From NCBI RefSeq assembly GCF_014656475.1, contig NZ_BNCM01000003.1:124001-188000 (forward strand): DNA of 64,000 bases. Reading direction: 5' to 3'. Below are positions 38,862-47,561 of the stretch, piece by piece. A program made the translations under genes and the position numbers. Below the pieces are notes generated by a model. That model was not told the origin of the DNA. It did no database searches and saw only the letters and a list, made by a program, of their open reading frames with translations. Positions within the stretch are counted from its first letter, which is position 1, and each line of letters opens with the position of its first letter. Source of the stretch: Sinomonas cellulolyticus (GTDB taxonomy: Bacteria > Actinomycetota > Actinomycetes > Actinomycetales > Micrococcaceae).

Positions 38862-39581
38862 ATGGACAATTCTAGTGGCGTGGGTGTGATCGACAAGGCC
38901 GCGCTGGTGCTTGATGCGCTCGAGGCCGGACCGACAACGCTCGCACAGCTCGTCGCCGCTACCGGCCTCGCCCGTCCGACCGTCCACCGGCTTGCTCTCG
39001 CCCTTGTCCACCACCGCCTGGTGGCGCGAGACATGCAGGGCCGGTTCGTCCTCGGCTCGCGTCTCGTCGAGCTGGCCTCGGCCGCTGGCGAGGACCGCCT
39101 CATAGCGGCGGCGGGTCCCATTCTCGTCCAGCTGAGGGACGCCACCGGCGAGAGCGCGCAGATCTTCCGGCGCCAGGGCGACTGGCGCGTGTGCGTCGCC
39201 TCCGCCGAGCGGCCGGTCGGCCTGCGGGACACCATCCCGGTGGGAACGCAGCTGAGCATGAAGGCCGGCTCCGCGGCGCAGATCCTGGTCGCGTGGGAGG
39301 ACCACGACCGGCTCCTCGAGGGCCTCAACCACGCCCGCTTCACGCCCACCGTGCTCGCCGGCGTGCGACGGCGCGGCTGGGCCCAATCGCTCGGCGAGCG
39401 CGAGCCGGGAGTCGCCTCAGTCTCGGCACCCGTGCGCGGACCCTCTGGCCGCGTGATCGCCGCCGTCTCCATCTCGGGGCCGATCGAGCGCTTGACCCGC
39501 CAACCCGGGCGTCAGCATGCTGAGGTGGTCTGCAACGCGGCCCGGCTGCTCACCGAGGCCCTGCGGAAGGGCAACGACTAG
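38862..39581 (+). CDS. IclR-family regulator, NdgR/LtbR-like
   Basis: A 239-aa IclR protein: N-terminal winged helix (VIDKAALVLDALEAGPTTLAQLVAATGLARPTVHRL in pieces from about residue 8 to 45) and a C-terminal GAF-like effector domain (about 70-235) with VGTQLSMKAGSAAQIL. The divergent position next to leuCD is that of NdgR (Streptomyces) and LtbR (Corynebacterium), regulators of leucine and tryptophan or nitrogen genes, so it probably controls leuCD through the repeat at 38832-38846. The ATG at 38862 is preferred over a TTG at 38841, which lies inside that repeat. Confidence 0.9.
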   Translation: MDNSSGVGVIDKAALVLDALEAGPTTLAQLVAATGLARPTVHRLALALVHHRLVARDMQGRFVLGSRLVELASAAGEDRLIAAAGPILVQLRDATGESAQIFRRQGDWRVCVASAERPVGLRDTIPVGTQLSMKAGSAAQILVAWEDHDRLLEGLNHARFTPTVLAGVRRRGWAQSLGEREPGVASVSAPVRGPSGRVIAAVSISGPIERLTRQPGRQHAEVVCNAARLLTEALRKGND

Positions 39582-39599
39582 CACGACGGGGGCGCGTCC

Positions 39600-40127
39600 A
39601 TGGGTGAATTCGCGGTGTTCCTGCGCGGCGTCAACGTCGCGGGCATCACCATCAGGATGGCAGACCTCCGCGACGCCCTCTCCGGGCTCGCGATCACGGG
39701 CGTCAAGACCCTGCTGGCCAGCGGCAACGCCGTCCTCACAAGCGATCTGAGCCGCGAGGAGCTCAAGGCCCAGGTCGAAGACGCCCTCCGCCGGGCCTTC
39801 GGCTACGACGCCTGGGTCGTTGTCCTGACGCGCACCCAGGTCGAGTCCCTCGTGAGGGACTGCCCCTACCCGCCCGACAACGCCGACGTCCACTCCTACA
39901 TCACGCTCTCCTCGTCCCCCGATGCCCTGGACGAGCTGTGGGAGGCCACCTCCGAGGCAGGGACGGAGCGCACGCGCCTCGCACCGTATGCGACAGCATG
40001 GCTGAGCCCGAAGGGCGCCACTCTGGACTCGGCGATGTCCAAGGCCACGGCCAGGCCGAGGTTCAAAGCGGCCACGACGACCCGGAACCTCCGGACCCTG
40101 ATCAAGGTACGCGACGCCTTCGCCTGA
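39600..40127 (+). CDS. DUF1697 family protein
   Basis: A 175-aa protein with the DUF1697 pattern: FAVFLRGVNVAGITIRMADLR at the start, then GVKTLLASGNAVLTSD and a C-terminal RNLRTLIKV. No catalytic function is established for the family. No signal peptide or membrane segment. The ATG has GGGGGCG upstream and lies 18 bases after the IclR stop, so the two may be co-transcribed. Its stop runs directly into a tandem repeat. Confidence 0.88.
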   Translation: MGEFAVFLRGVNVAGITIRMADLRDALSGLAITGVKTLLASGNAVLTSDLSREELKAQVEDALRRAFGYDAWVVVLTRTQVESLVRDCPYPPDNADVHSYITLSSSPDALDELWEATSEAGTERTRLAPYATAWLSPKGATLDSAMSKATARPRFKAATTTRNLRTLIKVRDAFA

Positions 40128-40210
40128 CCGGCCGTCCCGACCAAGCACCGGCCGTCCCAACCAAGCACGGACCGTCCCGACCGTCCCGACCAAGCACCAA
40201 CCGTCCCGGG
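40127..40210. repeat. Imperfect tandem repeat of about 20 bases
   Basis: Three to four degenerate copies of an ACCGGCCGTCCCGACCAAGC-like unit follow the DUF1697 stop codon. Unit one (40127-40146) and unit two (40147-40166) differ at a single base; unit three contains an extra CCGACCGTC duplication. There are no spacers of unique sequence, so it is not a CRISPR array. It may be an expansion-prone minisatellite between convergent genes. Confidence 0.75.
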
Positions 40211-40238
40211 AATCCGACGGAAGCAAGGCCGGCACCAG

Positions 40239-41855
40239 TCAGCCGCGCGCCTGCCCGACCGCGGCGGCAAACCTCGCGTACCGCTCGATCGCCTCCTGGA
40301 CGGGGGCCACCACCTCGGCGTCCGCTACGGCGCGCACCGCCGCGGTGAGCCTGCGGCGTGCCCTGGCCGCCCGCCGTCGTGCGCTCAGGGCCGCGACGGG
40401 AGCGAGGACGAGCGCAAGCACGATGCCGAGGAGCATCCCTCCCACCAGCAGGAGGGTGGGAAGCGGCCAGCCCTGGGCGCGGGGGACCTCCGGGACGGGC
40501 AACTGGAGATAGCCGACCACGGCGAGGACGAGGAGCCAGGCCGCCCCTGCCAGTGCAGTGAGGAGCGCGAGCCACTGCAGGGCATTCGCAGGGAACCACC
40601 ACCACGATCGGCGGTCTGCGCCGAGGTCGGCTCCGGCCACCGCCTGGTCGAGCGCGTCGGGCAGACGCTCGCGGCCCTCCCGTCCGGCGGCGCGGACCAA
40701 AGCCCGCCATGGACCGGGAGCCCCCTCGCTCGCGCCGTCCGCAAAGGCGCGGACCGCGGCGTCCGTCCGGGCGCGCTCAGCGGCCGACGGCGCGGGCATG
40801 GATGTGCGGTTGACCCGCGGCGCGGCGTCAGGCCGCGCGAGACCGAGCCGGACGAGCGGGTCCCTCCCGAGCCGCCTCACCCACCGCGTGAGCGGCCAGC
40901 CGGTGCGAGCGGCGGCTGCCCGTCGCGTGTGGACGCGCACGGCCTCGACCACGAGGGGCACGTTCGCCGCGGCGGCGAGTTCCTCGGCGAGCCTGCGGAA
41001 TGCCGCAGGCCGGACCCCTGCCGGCTCGCCTTCCCCCGAGGCCGCTGCCAGCCGGGCGGCCGCGTCCGCAACATCCCCGGAGAGGCGCTCCGAGGCGGCC
41101 CGATGCCCGGCGGCGACCTTCCTCAGCACGGCCCGCACCGCCGGCACGCCCTCGCCCGTGCGCGCGGAGGCCTCAAGCACCTGGACGCCTCCCAGCCCCT
41201 CCGCGGCGAGCAGCCCGCGGAGGGACTCGAGCACGTCGCCGCGGTCGGCGGCCGTGAGCCTGTCGACCTGATTCAGGACGGCGATCGTGACGCCGTCCTG
41301 CCGGCGCAGCGGCGCGAGGAAGCCCGAATGCAGCGCGTGGTCCGCGTACTTCTGCGGGTCGAGGACCCAGACCAGGACATCGACCATGCCGACGAGCCGC
41401 TCGACGACGGCGCGGTGCGCGGACTCGGTCGAGTCGAAGTCTGGAAGGTCCAGGATGATGACCCCGCTGGCCTCGTCCGCGAACCCCTCCACGGGGGCTG
41501 CCTCATGGCGGCGGGACACCTCGAGCCAGTCCAGGAGCGGACCGCTGCCGCCCGTCCCCCACACCGCTGCGAGGGGCTCGCTCGTGGTCGGCCGGATGGC
41601 CGCCGTCCGCGCCACCGACTCCCCCAGCACTGCGTTGAAGAGCGAGGACTTGCCGCTGCCCGTCGCGCCGAAGAAGCCGACGACGGTGTGGTCGCCGGAG
41701 AGGGACCGCCGCGAGGACGCGCGGTCGAGGGTCCGGTAGGCGAACTCGAGGTCCTCCTGCGGCAGGACTCCCTCGGCGAGGCTCCGGGCCGTGTCGAGCG
41801 CCTCGAGGCGCGCATCGAGGCGGGTCGCGCTGCCCTTCCCGCGGTGCCGGCTCAT
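40239..41855 (-). CDS. Membrane dynamin-like/YfjP-family GTPase (distal gene of a pair)
   Basis: A 538-aa GTPase with G1 GATGSGKSSL near 65, G3 LDLPDFDS near 137 and G4 NQVDRL near 195, then a helical region and two closely spaced membrane helices at about 425-490 (LLTALAGAAWLLVLAVVGY and LLLVGGMLLGIVLALVLAP). It resembles the DynA/DynB proteins of Streptomyces and other paired bacterial dynamins that act in membrane remodelling or septation. Its start overlaps the stop of the partner gene by four bases, so equal expression is expected. Confidence 0.8.
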   Translation of the reverse strand: MSRHRGKGSATRLDARLEALDTARSLAEGVLPQEDLEFAYRTLDRASSRRSLSGDHTVVGFFGATGSGKSSLFNAVLGESVARTAAIRPTTSEPLAAVWGTGGSGPLLDWLEVSRRHEAAPVEGFADEASGVIILDLPDFDSTESAHRAVVERLVGMVDVLVWVLDPQKYADHALHSGFLAPLRRQDGVTIAVLNQVDRLTAADRGDVLESLRGLLAAEGLGGVQVLEASARTGEGVPAVRAVLRKVAAGHRAASERLSGDVADAAARLAAASGEGEPAGVRPAAFRRLAEELAAAANVPLVVEAVRVHTRRAAAARTGWPLTRWVRRLGRDPLVRLGLARPDAAPRVNRTSMPAPSAAERARTDAAVRAFADGASEGAPGPWRALVRAAGREGRERLPDALDQAVAGADLGADRRSWWWFPANALQWLALLTALAGAAWLLVLAVVGYLQLPVPEVPRAQGWPLPTLLLVGGMLLGIVLALVLAPVAALSARRRAARARRRLTAAVRAVADAEVVAPVQEAIERYARFAAAVGQARG

Positions 41856-43621
41856 AGGCCCTTGCCTTCGGCAGTGCCGGCACCGAGCTGCGCGAGGCGC
41901 GAAGCGTCGGCCCTGAGGGCGGCGACGGCGGCGCCGTCCTCAGCAATGCCGGCGAGCCGTTCGTCGAAGCGCGCCCGCTCCTGGTCGAGGAGTCGTCCGC
42001 AGCGAGCCGTGAGGTCTGCCCGAGCGGTCTTGGCCAGGCGCCTCACGGCATCCTCGCCGAAGACGGCCTCGAGCACCTTCTGGCCGATCACCGCGGTGCC
42101 CGCCGCGATCCCGCCCTCGGCGAGGGTGAGGCCGCCGGTCATCGAGAACACGACGATCATGAGCGCCGCCCCGAGCCCGTTGACCCCGAACGAGATCCAG
42201 CGTGCCCTGCTGCGCTTGTCCGCGCCCTCGGCGCGGATGAGGTCGATGAGGGCGCCCTGCCAGTCGCGGATCTCGCGCGCCGCGCGGTCCTCGAAGCCTG
42301 CCGTGGCGGTGGAGAGGTCGTCGGCGCCCAGCAGGGCGCGGCCGGCCGGATCGGCCCGCCACCTCCGGTCGGTGTCCTCGGCAGCAGTGCCGGCTTCATC
42401 GGTGATCACCGCGAGCAGCCCGCTCTCGATAGCCGTCTCGACCCTCGCCGCGGGTGGCGGCTCCCCGCGGAAGAACGCCCCGACACGGTCTCGGAACCGT
42501 CCGACGCCCTGCTCGATCCCGCGGACGAGCTCCCCGGTGCCGACGAAGTCCTGCCACCGGGCGAGGACTTCCCCCCGCAGGAGTGCGCCGTCCTGCGTCG
42601 ATGCCGTGATGCGCGCGAGGGCCTCCCGGTAGGCGGCCTCCGCGTCGGCGGCGAGCTGCGCCGCGGCGCTGTGCTGGGCGTCCAGGGCGTCCGCCGTCCG
42701 GGCGACTCTGCCCGCGAGGGCCCGCACCGCGCCGTCCAGGGTCCTGCGGGCCACCGCCGAGCGTGCTGCCGCGTCCGCGGCGAGGCCCGTGAGCCATCCG
42801 CGCAGTGGTTCAACCGCGGCGCCGGGGAGCATCCCGAGGGAGTCAAGGCGGTGCTCCTGCACCACGAAGAGACGCGCAGAGGCGAGGCCCTCGCGTCCGA
42901 GCATGGCGGAGAGATCGGCAGACACCTCCGCCTCGGCCTCGGCGGGCACCCTGTCCAGCACGACGGCGACGAGGATGTCCCTCGAGGCAGCCTCGGAGAG
43001 CAGCTTCCACGGTACGGCGTCGGCGTACCTGTTGGCCGTGGTGACGAAGACCCACAGGTCCGCGGCGGCGAGCAGCTGGCCGGCGAGCCGCCGGTTCTCG
43101 TCCGCCACCGAGTCCACGTCCGGCGCGTCCAGGAGCGCGAGCCCCCGGGGTACGGCCGCGTCGGCCAAGAGCACGATGGAGTTCGCCGCCTCCGGCGCCG
43201 GTCCAGCCTCCCGTGCACTCGTCGCCGGAGAACCCGTCGCAGCACGGACCCTCGCGAGCCCGGGGAGGATGCGGGCGTCCTCGAACCATGTGCCATCATC
43301 CGGATGATGCAGCAGCAGGGGGCGGCGCGTCGTGGGACGCACCGCTCCGGCTCGGGCCACGGGGTGTCCGATCAGCGCGTTCACGAGCGTGGACTTCCCC
43401 GCGCCGGTCGAACCCCCCACCACCGCAAGCAGGGGCGCGTCCAGGCTCCGGTACCGCGGCAGCACGTAGTCGTCGAGCTGGGCGACCGCTCCGGCGACGG
43501 CGGCACGCGCCTCCTCAGCGCCCGCGATCGGCAGCGGCAGGCGCACCTCCCCCAGACGTCCCCGGACGCCCTCAAGGACGGTGAGTGCGTCGGAGGAAGC
43601 GGCGGGAAGAGGAGAGGTCAC
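41852..43621 (-). CDS. Membrane dynamin-like GTPase (proximal gene of a pair)
   Basis: A 589-aa dynamin-type GTPase with G1 GGSTGAGKSTL, G2-like RPTTRRP and G3 LLDAPDVDS, a long helical middle segment, and a hydrophobic hairpin late in the protein (GLGAALMIVVFSMTGGLTLAEGGIAAG in two parts). I place the start at the GTG 43619-43621 because CATGAT lies seven bases upstream (leaderless arrangement like zwf); a GTG 25 codons further upstream lacks any signal. With the overlapping partner it probably forms a hetero-oligomer on the membrane, by analogy with DynA/DynB. Confidence 0.8.
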   Translation of the reverse strand: MTSPLPAASSDALTVLEGVRGRLGEVRLPLPIAGAEEARAAVAGAVAQLDDYVLPRYRSLDAPLLAVVGGSTGAGKSTLVNALIGHPVARAGAVRPTTRRPLLLHHPDDGTWFEDARILPGLARVRAATGSPATSAREAGPAPEAANSIVLLADAAVPRGLALLDAPDVDSVADENRRLAGQLLAAADLWVFVTTANRYADAVPWKLLSEAASRDILVAVVLDRVPAEAEAEVSADLSAMLGREGLASARLFVVQEHRLDSLGMLPGAAVEPLRGWLTGLAADAAARSAVARRTLDGAVRALAGRVARTADALDAQHSAAAQLAADAEAAYREALARITASTQDGALLRGEVLARWQDFVGTGELVRGIEQGVGRFRDRVGAFFRGEPPPAARVETAIESGLLAVITDEAGTAAEDTDRRWRADPAGRALLGADDLSTATAGFEDRAAREIRDWQGALIDLIRAEGADKRSRARWISFGVNGLGAALMIVVFSMTGGLTLAEGGIAAGTAVIGQKVLEAVFGEDAVRRLAKTARADLTARCGRLLDQERARFDERLAGIAEDGAAVAALRADASRLAQLGAGTAEGKGL

Positions 43622-43712
43622 GAGCCCCATCATGCCAGCCAGGGCCGCCCGGACGGACGACGCCGCGGCCCAGGCGGGGGACGGCCGTTCGGCCACGGGG
43701 GACCGGGCGTCG

Positions 43713-43754
43713 GGAGCGGCTGAGGGGAAAAGCGGGAGCGGCTGAGGGGAAAAA
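43713..43754. repeat. Direct repeat of 20 bases with a 22-base period
   Basis: GGGAGCGGCTGAGGGGAAAA occurs at 43713-43732 and again at 43735-43754, just beyond the tRNA terminator. The second copy supplies part of the A-rich tract that gives the terminator its U run. Confidence 0.85.
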
Positions 43755-43755
43755 C

Positions 43756-43787
43756 AGGAGGGCCCGGTCCGAAGACCGGGCCCTCCT
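43756..43787 (-). terminator. Intrinsic terminator of the tRNA-Gln/Glu/Glu cluster
   Basis: A perfect 14-bp stem (43756-43769 with 43774-43787) and a CGAA loop are followed on the minus strand by GTTTTTCCC. It begins six bases after the last tRNA-Glu. Confidence 0.92.
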
Positions 43788-43792
43788 CGAGG

Positions 43793-43865
43793 TGACCCCA
43801 GCGGGATTCGAACCCGCGTTACCGCCGTGAGAGGGCGACGTACTAGGCCGCTATACGATGGGGCC
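43793..43865 (-). tRNA. tRNA-Glu (CTC), copy 1
   Basis: A 73-nt cloverleaf starting GGCCCCAT and ending TGGGGTCA, with anticodon CTC in the loop CTCTCAC, and the T arm GCGGGTTCGAATCCCGC. It is almost identical to the copy at 43922; the visible difference is one base at the top of the anticodon stem (U instead of C, giving a U-G pair). CCA is not encoded in full. Confidence 0.96.
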
Positions 43866-43921
43866 TCACACTGCTTCTATCCAAAGGGATGGGTCCGGAC
43901 AACTGCCGATAACCCATTCCG

Positions 43922-43994
43922 TGACCCCAGCGGGATTCGAACCCGCGTTACCGCCGTGAGAGGGCGGCGTACTAGGCCGCTATACGATGGGGCC
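43922..43994 (-). tRNA. tRNA-Glu (CTC), copy 2
   Basis: A 73-nt tRNA with the same sequence as copy 1 apart from the canonical C-G pair at the top of the anticodon stem. It is 56 bases upstream of copy 1 and downstream of tRNA-Gln; all three share a promoter and terminator. Confidence 0.96.
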
Positions 43995-44055
43995 GTGGTA
44001 CTTTACCGTGCTCGTGCATGAGCATTCCGTCCGTCCGCAGAGCGGCGATCAGGAG

Positions 44056-44127
44056 CTGGGATACCAGGACTCGAACCTAGAATGACGGTACCAGAAACCG
44101 TAGTGTTGCCAATTACACCATATCCCA
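44056..44127 (-). tRNA. tRNA-Gln (CTG)
   Basis: A 72-nt cloverleaf starting TGGGATA and ending TATCCCAG, with the weak U1-A72 pair typical of tRNA-Gln, anticodon CTG in loop TTCTGGT, and T arm CTAGGTTCGAGTCCTGG. It is the first tRNA of the cluster and lies downstream of gltX on the same strand. Confidence 0.96.
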
Positions 44128-44193
44128 CAGCGCGTTCCGGGCCGGTTCTGCGCGTCTCTGCGACCCGCTCCGTGCCCCTCAGCACGAGTAATT

Positions 44194-44222
44194 ACTGTAC
44201 CCGATGCTCCGGCACCCGCCAA
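44194..44222 (-). promoter_or_regulatory. Promoter of the tRNA-Gln/Glu/Glu cluster
   Basis: Minus-strand TTGGCG (44217-44222) and TACAGT (44194-44199) are separated by exactly 17 bases and lie about 65 bases upstream of tRNA-Gln. This is one of the best-matching promoters in the window. Confidence 0.65.
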
Positions 44223-44246
44223 ATCGACGGCGCCGGTCCTGAAACG

Positions 44247-45077
44247 TCAGGTGAGGCCGAGGAGCGCCGGGATCTCCGCCAGGCTAGAGACCTCATCCCG
44301 GACGAGGGCAGCCATCTCATCCTCCAGTACGGCGGCGCGCCGATTGAGCCAGATGCCGCGGATTCCGGCGCCCGCGGCCCCGACGACGTCGTGGGCCGGA
44401 TTGTCCCCGATGTACACAGTCTCCCCCGCGCTCGTGCCCAGCTGCCGCAGGCCCTCGCGGAAGATCGCCGGGTCCGGCTTCGCAGCCCCCACGGCGTCGA
44501 TGCCCACGAGAACGCCGATGCGCTGCAGGCCGGCCGTGTCCAGCTTCGCCCGCTGGTAGTCATGCACGTTGTTGCTCACGGCGCCGTAGGCCACCCCTGA
44601 GGCCTCGAGGGCATCGAGGAACGGCATGACGTCCGCGAACGCCCGGACGTAAGAGGGCTGCGCCGTCTCGTACGCCTCGAGCCACCCCGCCGCCTGTGCC
44701 CCGGAATCGAAGGCCGAGCCGAAGTGGGCCAGGCACCGCTCGGCACGCAGGACGCGCTGCTGGGCGAAGGTGATCTCGCCGGCGATGTAGCGGTCGTAGA
44801 TGTCGTCCGAGCCCCGGGTGAAGATCCGGCAGAACGCCACCCACTCGTCCTCGCCCAGATGCGGCAGGAGCGGCGCGCTCACCTCCCGCAGCGCCCGGTC
44901 CATGGCGCCCTCGAGGTCCACGAGCGTCTCGTCGATGTCGAGCAGGACGCCAGCTACCCGCGCGGTGCTGCCAGGGTTCTGGGCAGGAGCGGTGCCGGCC
45001 GACTGCGTGCCGGAGCGGTCGCCGTCGTGGGCTGGCCGAGTTTCCGCCGCCTCGGCCGAGGCGAGCAGCTCAGCCAC
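44247..45077 (-). CDS. HAD-superfamily hydrolase
   Basis: A 276-aa phosphatase-like protein with motif I DIDETLVD (nucleophile near residue 47), motif II SNN near 170, motif III Lys in AAKPDPAIF and motif [13 protein letters not shown]. The cap domain (about 65-150) is helical, of the YjjG/pyrimidine-nucleotidase or haloacid dehalogenase type. The first 40 residues are low complexity. The GTG start overlaps the gltX stop by eight bases, so it is co-translated with GluRS; the substrate is unknown. Confidence 0.85.
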   Translation of the reverse strand: MAELLASAEAAETRPAHDGDRSGTQSAGTAPAQNPGSTARVAGVLLDIDETLVDLEGAMDRALREVSAPLLPHLGEDEWVAFCRIFTRGSDDIYDRYIAGEITFAQQRVLRAERCLAHFGSAFDSGAQAAGWLEAYETAQPSYVRAFADVMPFLDALEASGVAYGAVSNNVHDYQRAKLDTAGLQRIGVLVGIDAVGAAKPDPAIFREGLRQLGTSAGETVYIGDNPAHDVVGAAGAGIRGIWLNRRAAVLEDEMAALVRDEVSSLAEIPALLGLT

Positions 45078-46593
45078 GGAAGGCCTTGATGCGCGCGAGC
45101 GAGGACTCCTTGCCCAGGATCACCATGGACTCGAAGAGCGGCGGGGAGATCCTGCGTCCCGAGACCGCCGTGCGGACGGGGCCGAACGCGAGGCGCGGCT
45201 TGATCCCGAGCCCGTCGACCAGGGCGCTGCGGAGCGCGCTCTGGATGGCGTCAGCGCTCCAGTCGGTGAGCGGCTCGAGGGCCGCGAGGGCGGCGTCGAG
45301 CACTTCGGCGAGGTTGGCCGGCATGCCCTTGCGGGCGTCGTCGGCGATCTCGATCGCCGAGTCGTCGGCGAAGAGGAAGCCGAGCATTTCGGGCGCCTCT
45401 CCCAGGAGGGCGATGCGTTCCTGGACGAGCGGCGCGCCCTCGGCGAGGATCTCCTCCTGCCGCGGCGTCAGGGCCTCTCCCACCATGCCGGCCTCGCGCA
45501 GGTACGGCACGAGTCGGGCACGGAAGTCCTCGGCCTCGAGCATGCGGACGTGGGTGCCGTTGATCGCCTCGGCCTTCTTCACGTCGAAGCGCGCGGGGTT
45601 GGGCAGCACGTCCACGATGTCGAAGTGCTCCACGAGCTGCTCCACGCTGAAGATGTCCTCGTCCGCGGAGAGGGACCAGCCGAGAAGTGCGAGGTAGTTC
45701 AGGAGGCCCTCGCGGATGAAGCCGCGCTCGCGGTGGTGGAACAGGTTCGACTCGGGGTCCCGCTTGGACAGCTTCTTGTTGCCCTCGCCCATCACGTACG
45801 GCAGGTGGCCGAACAGCGGCATGTACTGGGCCACGCCCACCGCGTGGAGCGCGTAGTACAGGGCGACCTGCCGCGGGGTCGAGGACAGCAGGTCCTCGCC
45901 GCGGAGCACGTGGGTGATCCCCATGAGGGCGTCGTCCACGGGGTTCACCAGCGTGTAGAGCGGCGAGCCGTCCGCGCGCACCACCACGAAGTCAGGCACC
46001 GTTCCGGCCCGGAAGGTGATCTCGCCGCGGATGAGGTCGTTGAAGACCACGTCCTCGTCCGGCATGCGGAAGCGGAGCACGGGCTCCCGGCCCTCGGCGC
46101 GGAACGCAGCCTTCTGCTCGTCCGTGAGGTCCCGGTCCGAGTTGTCGTAGCCGAGCTTGGGGTCGCGGCCGGCCGCGACGTGCCGGGCCTCGATCTCCGC
46201 CGGGCTCGAGAAGGACTCGTAGAGGAAGCCTGCGTCTTTGAGCTTCCCGGCGACGTCCTTATAGAGGTCGAGCCGACGGGACTGGCGATACGGCTCGTGC
46301 GGGCCGCCCACGTCGATGCCCTCGTCCCACGTCAGGCCGAGCCAGCGCAGCGCCTCCACGATCTGCTCGTAGCTCTCTTCCGTGTCCCGCTGCGCGTCCG
46401 TGTCCTCGATCCGGAATACGAACGTACCCCCCGTGTGGCGCGCGTAGGCCCAGTTGAACAGGGCAGTGCGGACCATCCCCACGTGGGGCGTGCCCGTCGG
46501 CGACGGGCAGAACCGCACACGCACGGGGGTGTCCGGCGTGACGGTCGGGATGGAGGCGGGGTCGAGCAGGGGGGCTGCGGGCGAGGAAGTCAT
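45070..46593 (-). CDS. gltX: Glutamate--tRNA ligase
   Basis: A class I synthetase of 507 aa. The HIGH-type motif is [10 protein letters not shown] near 30 and the KMSKS-type motif is KLSKRD near 260, with the [14 protein letters not shown] segment between. The ATG (46591-46593) has GGGAGG upstream, and TAGAAT lies ten bases before the start. Actinobacteria normally lack GlnRS and use a non-discriminating GluRS plus GatCAB, so this enzyme probably charges both tRNA-Glu and tRNA-Gln, whose genes lie just downstream. Confidence 0.97.
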   Translation of the reverse strand: MTSSPAAPLLDPASIPTVTPDTPVRVRFCPSPTGTPHVGMVRTALFNWAYARHTGGTFVFRIEDTDAQRDTEESYEQIVEALRWLGLTWDEGIDVGGPHEPYRQSRRLDLYKDVAGKLKDAGFLYESFSSPAEIEARHVAAGRDPKLGYDNSDRDLTDEQKAAFRAEGREPVLRFRMPDEDVVFNDLIRGEITFRAGTVPDFVVVRADGSPLYTLVNPVDDALMGITHVLRGEDLLSSTPRQVALYYALHAVGVAQYMPLFGHLPYVMGEGNKKLSKRDPESNLFHHRERGFIREGLLNYLALLGWSLSADEDIFSVEQLVEHFDIVDVLPNPARFDVKKAEAINGTHVRMLEAEDFRARLVPYLREAGMVGEALTPRQEEILAEGAPLVQERIALLGEAPEMLGFLFADDSAIEIADDARKGMPANLAEVLDAALAALEPLTDWSADAIQSALRSALVDGLGIKPRLAFGPVRTAVSGRRISPPLFESMVILGKESSLARIKAFRG

Positions 46594-46631
46594 AGTGCCT
46601 CCCATTCTAGGGGCGCTCACTTCCGCGGCGA

Positions 46632-46693
46632 GCACGACGGCGAGTGGGCGCCGGAGGCACGACGACGCGCTCGGCGCCCACCCGGCGTCGTGC
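46632..46693 (-). terminator. Compound inverted repeat between the FAH gene and gltX
   Basis: An outer 8-bp stem (GCACGACG, 46632-46639, with 46686-46693) and an inner 10-bp stem (GTGGGCGCCG, 46644-46653, with 46672-46681) form a long hairpin immediately after the FAH-family gene. Probable terminator without a U tract. Confidence 0.6.
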
Positions 46694-46709
46694 GCGCGCC
46701 CAGCGGCCC

Positions 46710-47498
46710 CTACCGGCGCACGATGGGGTTGGCGAGCGTGCCGATGCCCTCGATCTCGACCTCGATGCGGTCGCCGTCCTGGATGAGGCCGACGCCGGCA
46801 GGGGTGCCTGTCATGATGACGTCTCCAGGCAGGAGCGTGAAGGCCGAGGACACGGCCGCGACCAGCTCGTTGACGCCGAACACCATGTCCGCCGTGGTGC
46901 CGGCCTGCTTGGTCTGGCCGTTCACCGTGGTGGTGAGCCGGAGGTCCTCGACGTCGAGGTCGGTCTCGATCCACGGACCGAGCGGCTTGGAGGTGTCGAA
47001 GGACTTGGCACGGGCCCACTGGAGGTCGGTGCGCTGCTTGTCGCGGGCGGTGAGGTCGTTGCCGACCGTGTAGCCGAAGATCACCTCCGCGGCCTTCTCG
47101 GCGGGGACGTCCTTGCAGATCCGGCCGATCACCACGCACAGCTCGCCCTCGTAGGAGACCTCCTCGGTCCACTCGGGCAGCACCACCGGGTCCCCGGGGC
47201 CCACCACGGCCGTGTTGGCCACGAGGAACATGGACGGCTCGGTGGGCAGCTGGTTGCCCATCTCCTTCGCGTGGTCCGCGTAGTTGCGCCCGATCCCCAC
47301 GACCTTGCTGCGCGGGATGATCGGGGCGAGGAGCCGGACGTCGTCGAGGGGGTGGGTCTCGCCGGTGGGCTCGACGCCGTTGAAGAACGGGTCGCCCTTG
47401 ATGACCGCGACCTTCTCCCGGCCGGGCTCCCCCTGGACCACTCCGTAGAAGGGGGCCGGATCGGAGCCGGAAATGGTGACACAACGGGCAATGCGCAT
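46710..47498 (-). CDS. Fumarylacetoacetate hydrolase family protein
   Basis: A 262-aa FAH-fold enzyme: [15 protein letters not shown] near 70, the metal-binding [10 protein letters not shown] near 120 (Glu ligands), [12 protein letters not shown] near 145 and [13 protein letters not shown] near 230. This family includes 2-hydroxyhepta-2,4-diene-1,7-dioate isomerases, acylpyruvate hydrolases and oxaloacetate decarboxylases; the reaction here cannot be fixed. The ATG at 47496-47498 is chosen because TAGGGT (47506-47511) is seven bases upstream, a leaderless arrangement; two upstream in-frame starts are less likely. Confidence 0.88.
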   Translation of the reverse strand: MRIARCVTISGSDPAPFYGVVQGEPGREKVAVIKGDPFFNGVEPTGETHPLDDVRLLAPIIPRSKVVGIGRNYADHAKEMGNQLPTEPSMFLVANTAVVGPGDPVVLPEWTEEVSYEGELCVVIGRICKDVPAEKAAEVIFGYTVGNDLTARDKQRTDLQWARAKSFDTSKPLGPWIETDLDVEDLRLTTTVNGQTKQAGTTADMVFGVNELVAAVSSAFTLLPGDVIMTGTPAGVGLIQDGDRIEVEIEGIGTLANPIVRR

Positions 47499-47519
47499 GG
47501 GCATCACCCTATCGCGGGC

Positions 47520-47550
47520 GGGGCGGGGGCGGAGACCCCGCCCCCGCCCC
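47520..47550 (-). terminator. GC-rich terminator downstream of ilvE
   Basis: A 13-bp stem (GGGGCGGGGGCGG, 47520-47532, with its complement at 47538-47550) lies 11 bases after the ilvE stop and before the FAH-family promoter. No U run. Confidence 0.7.
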
Positions 47551-47561
47551 TCCAGCGCGGA

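Noticed and set aside
40127..40210. CRISPR array
   Set aside because: Units are contiguous and degenerate with no unique spacers, and no cas genes are present.
43622..43696. GTG at 43696 as the start of the larger dynamin-like gene
   Set aside because: No ribosome binding site or -10 hexamer is found there and the added 25 residues look like non-coding composition; the GTG at 43621 has CATGAT seven bases upstream.
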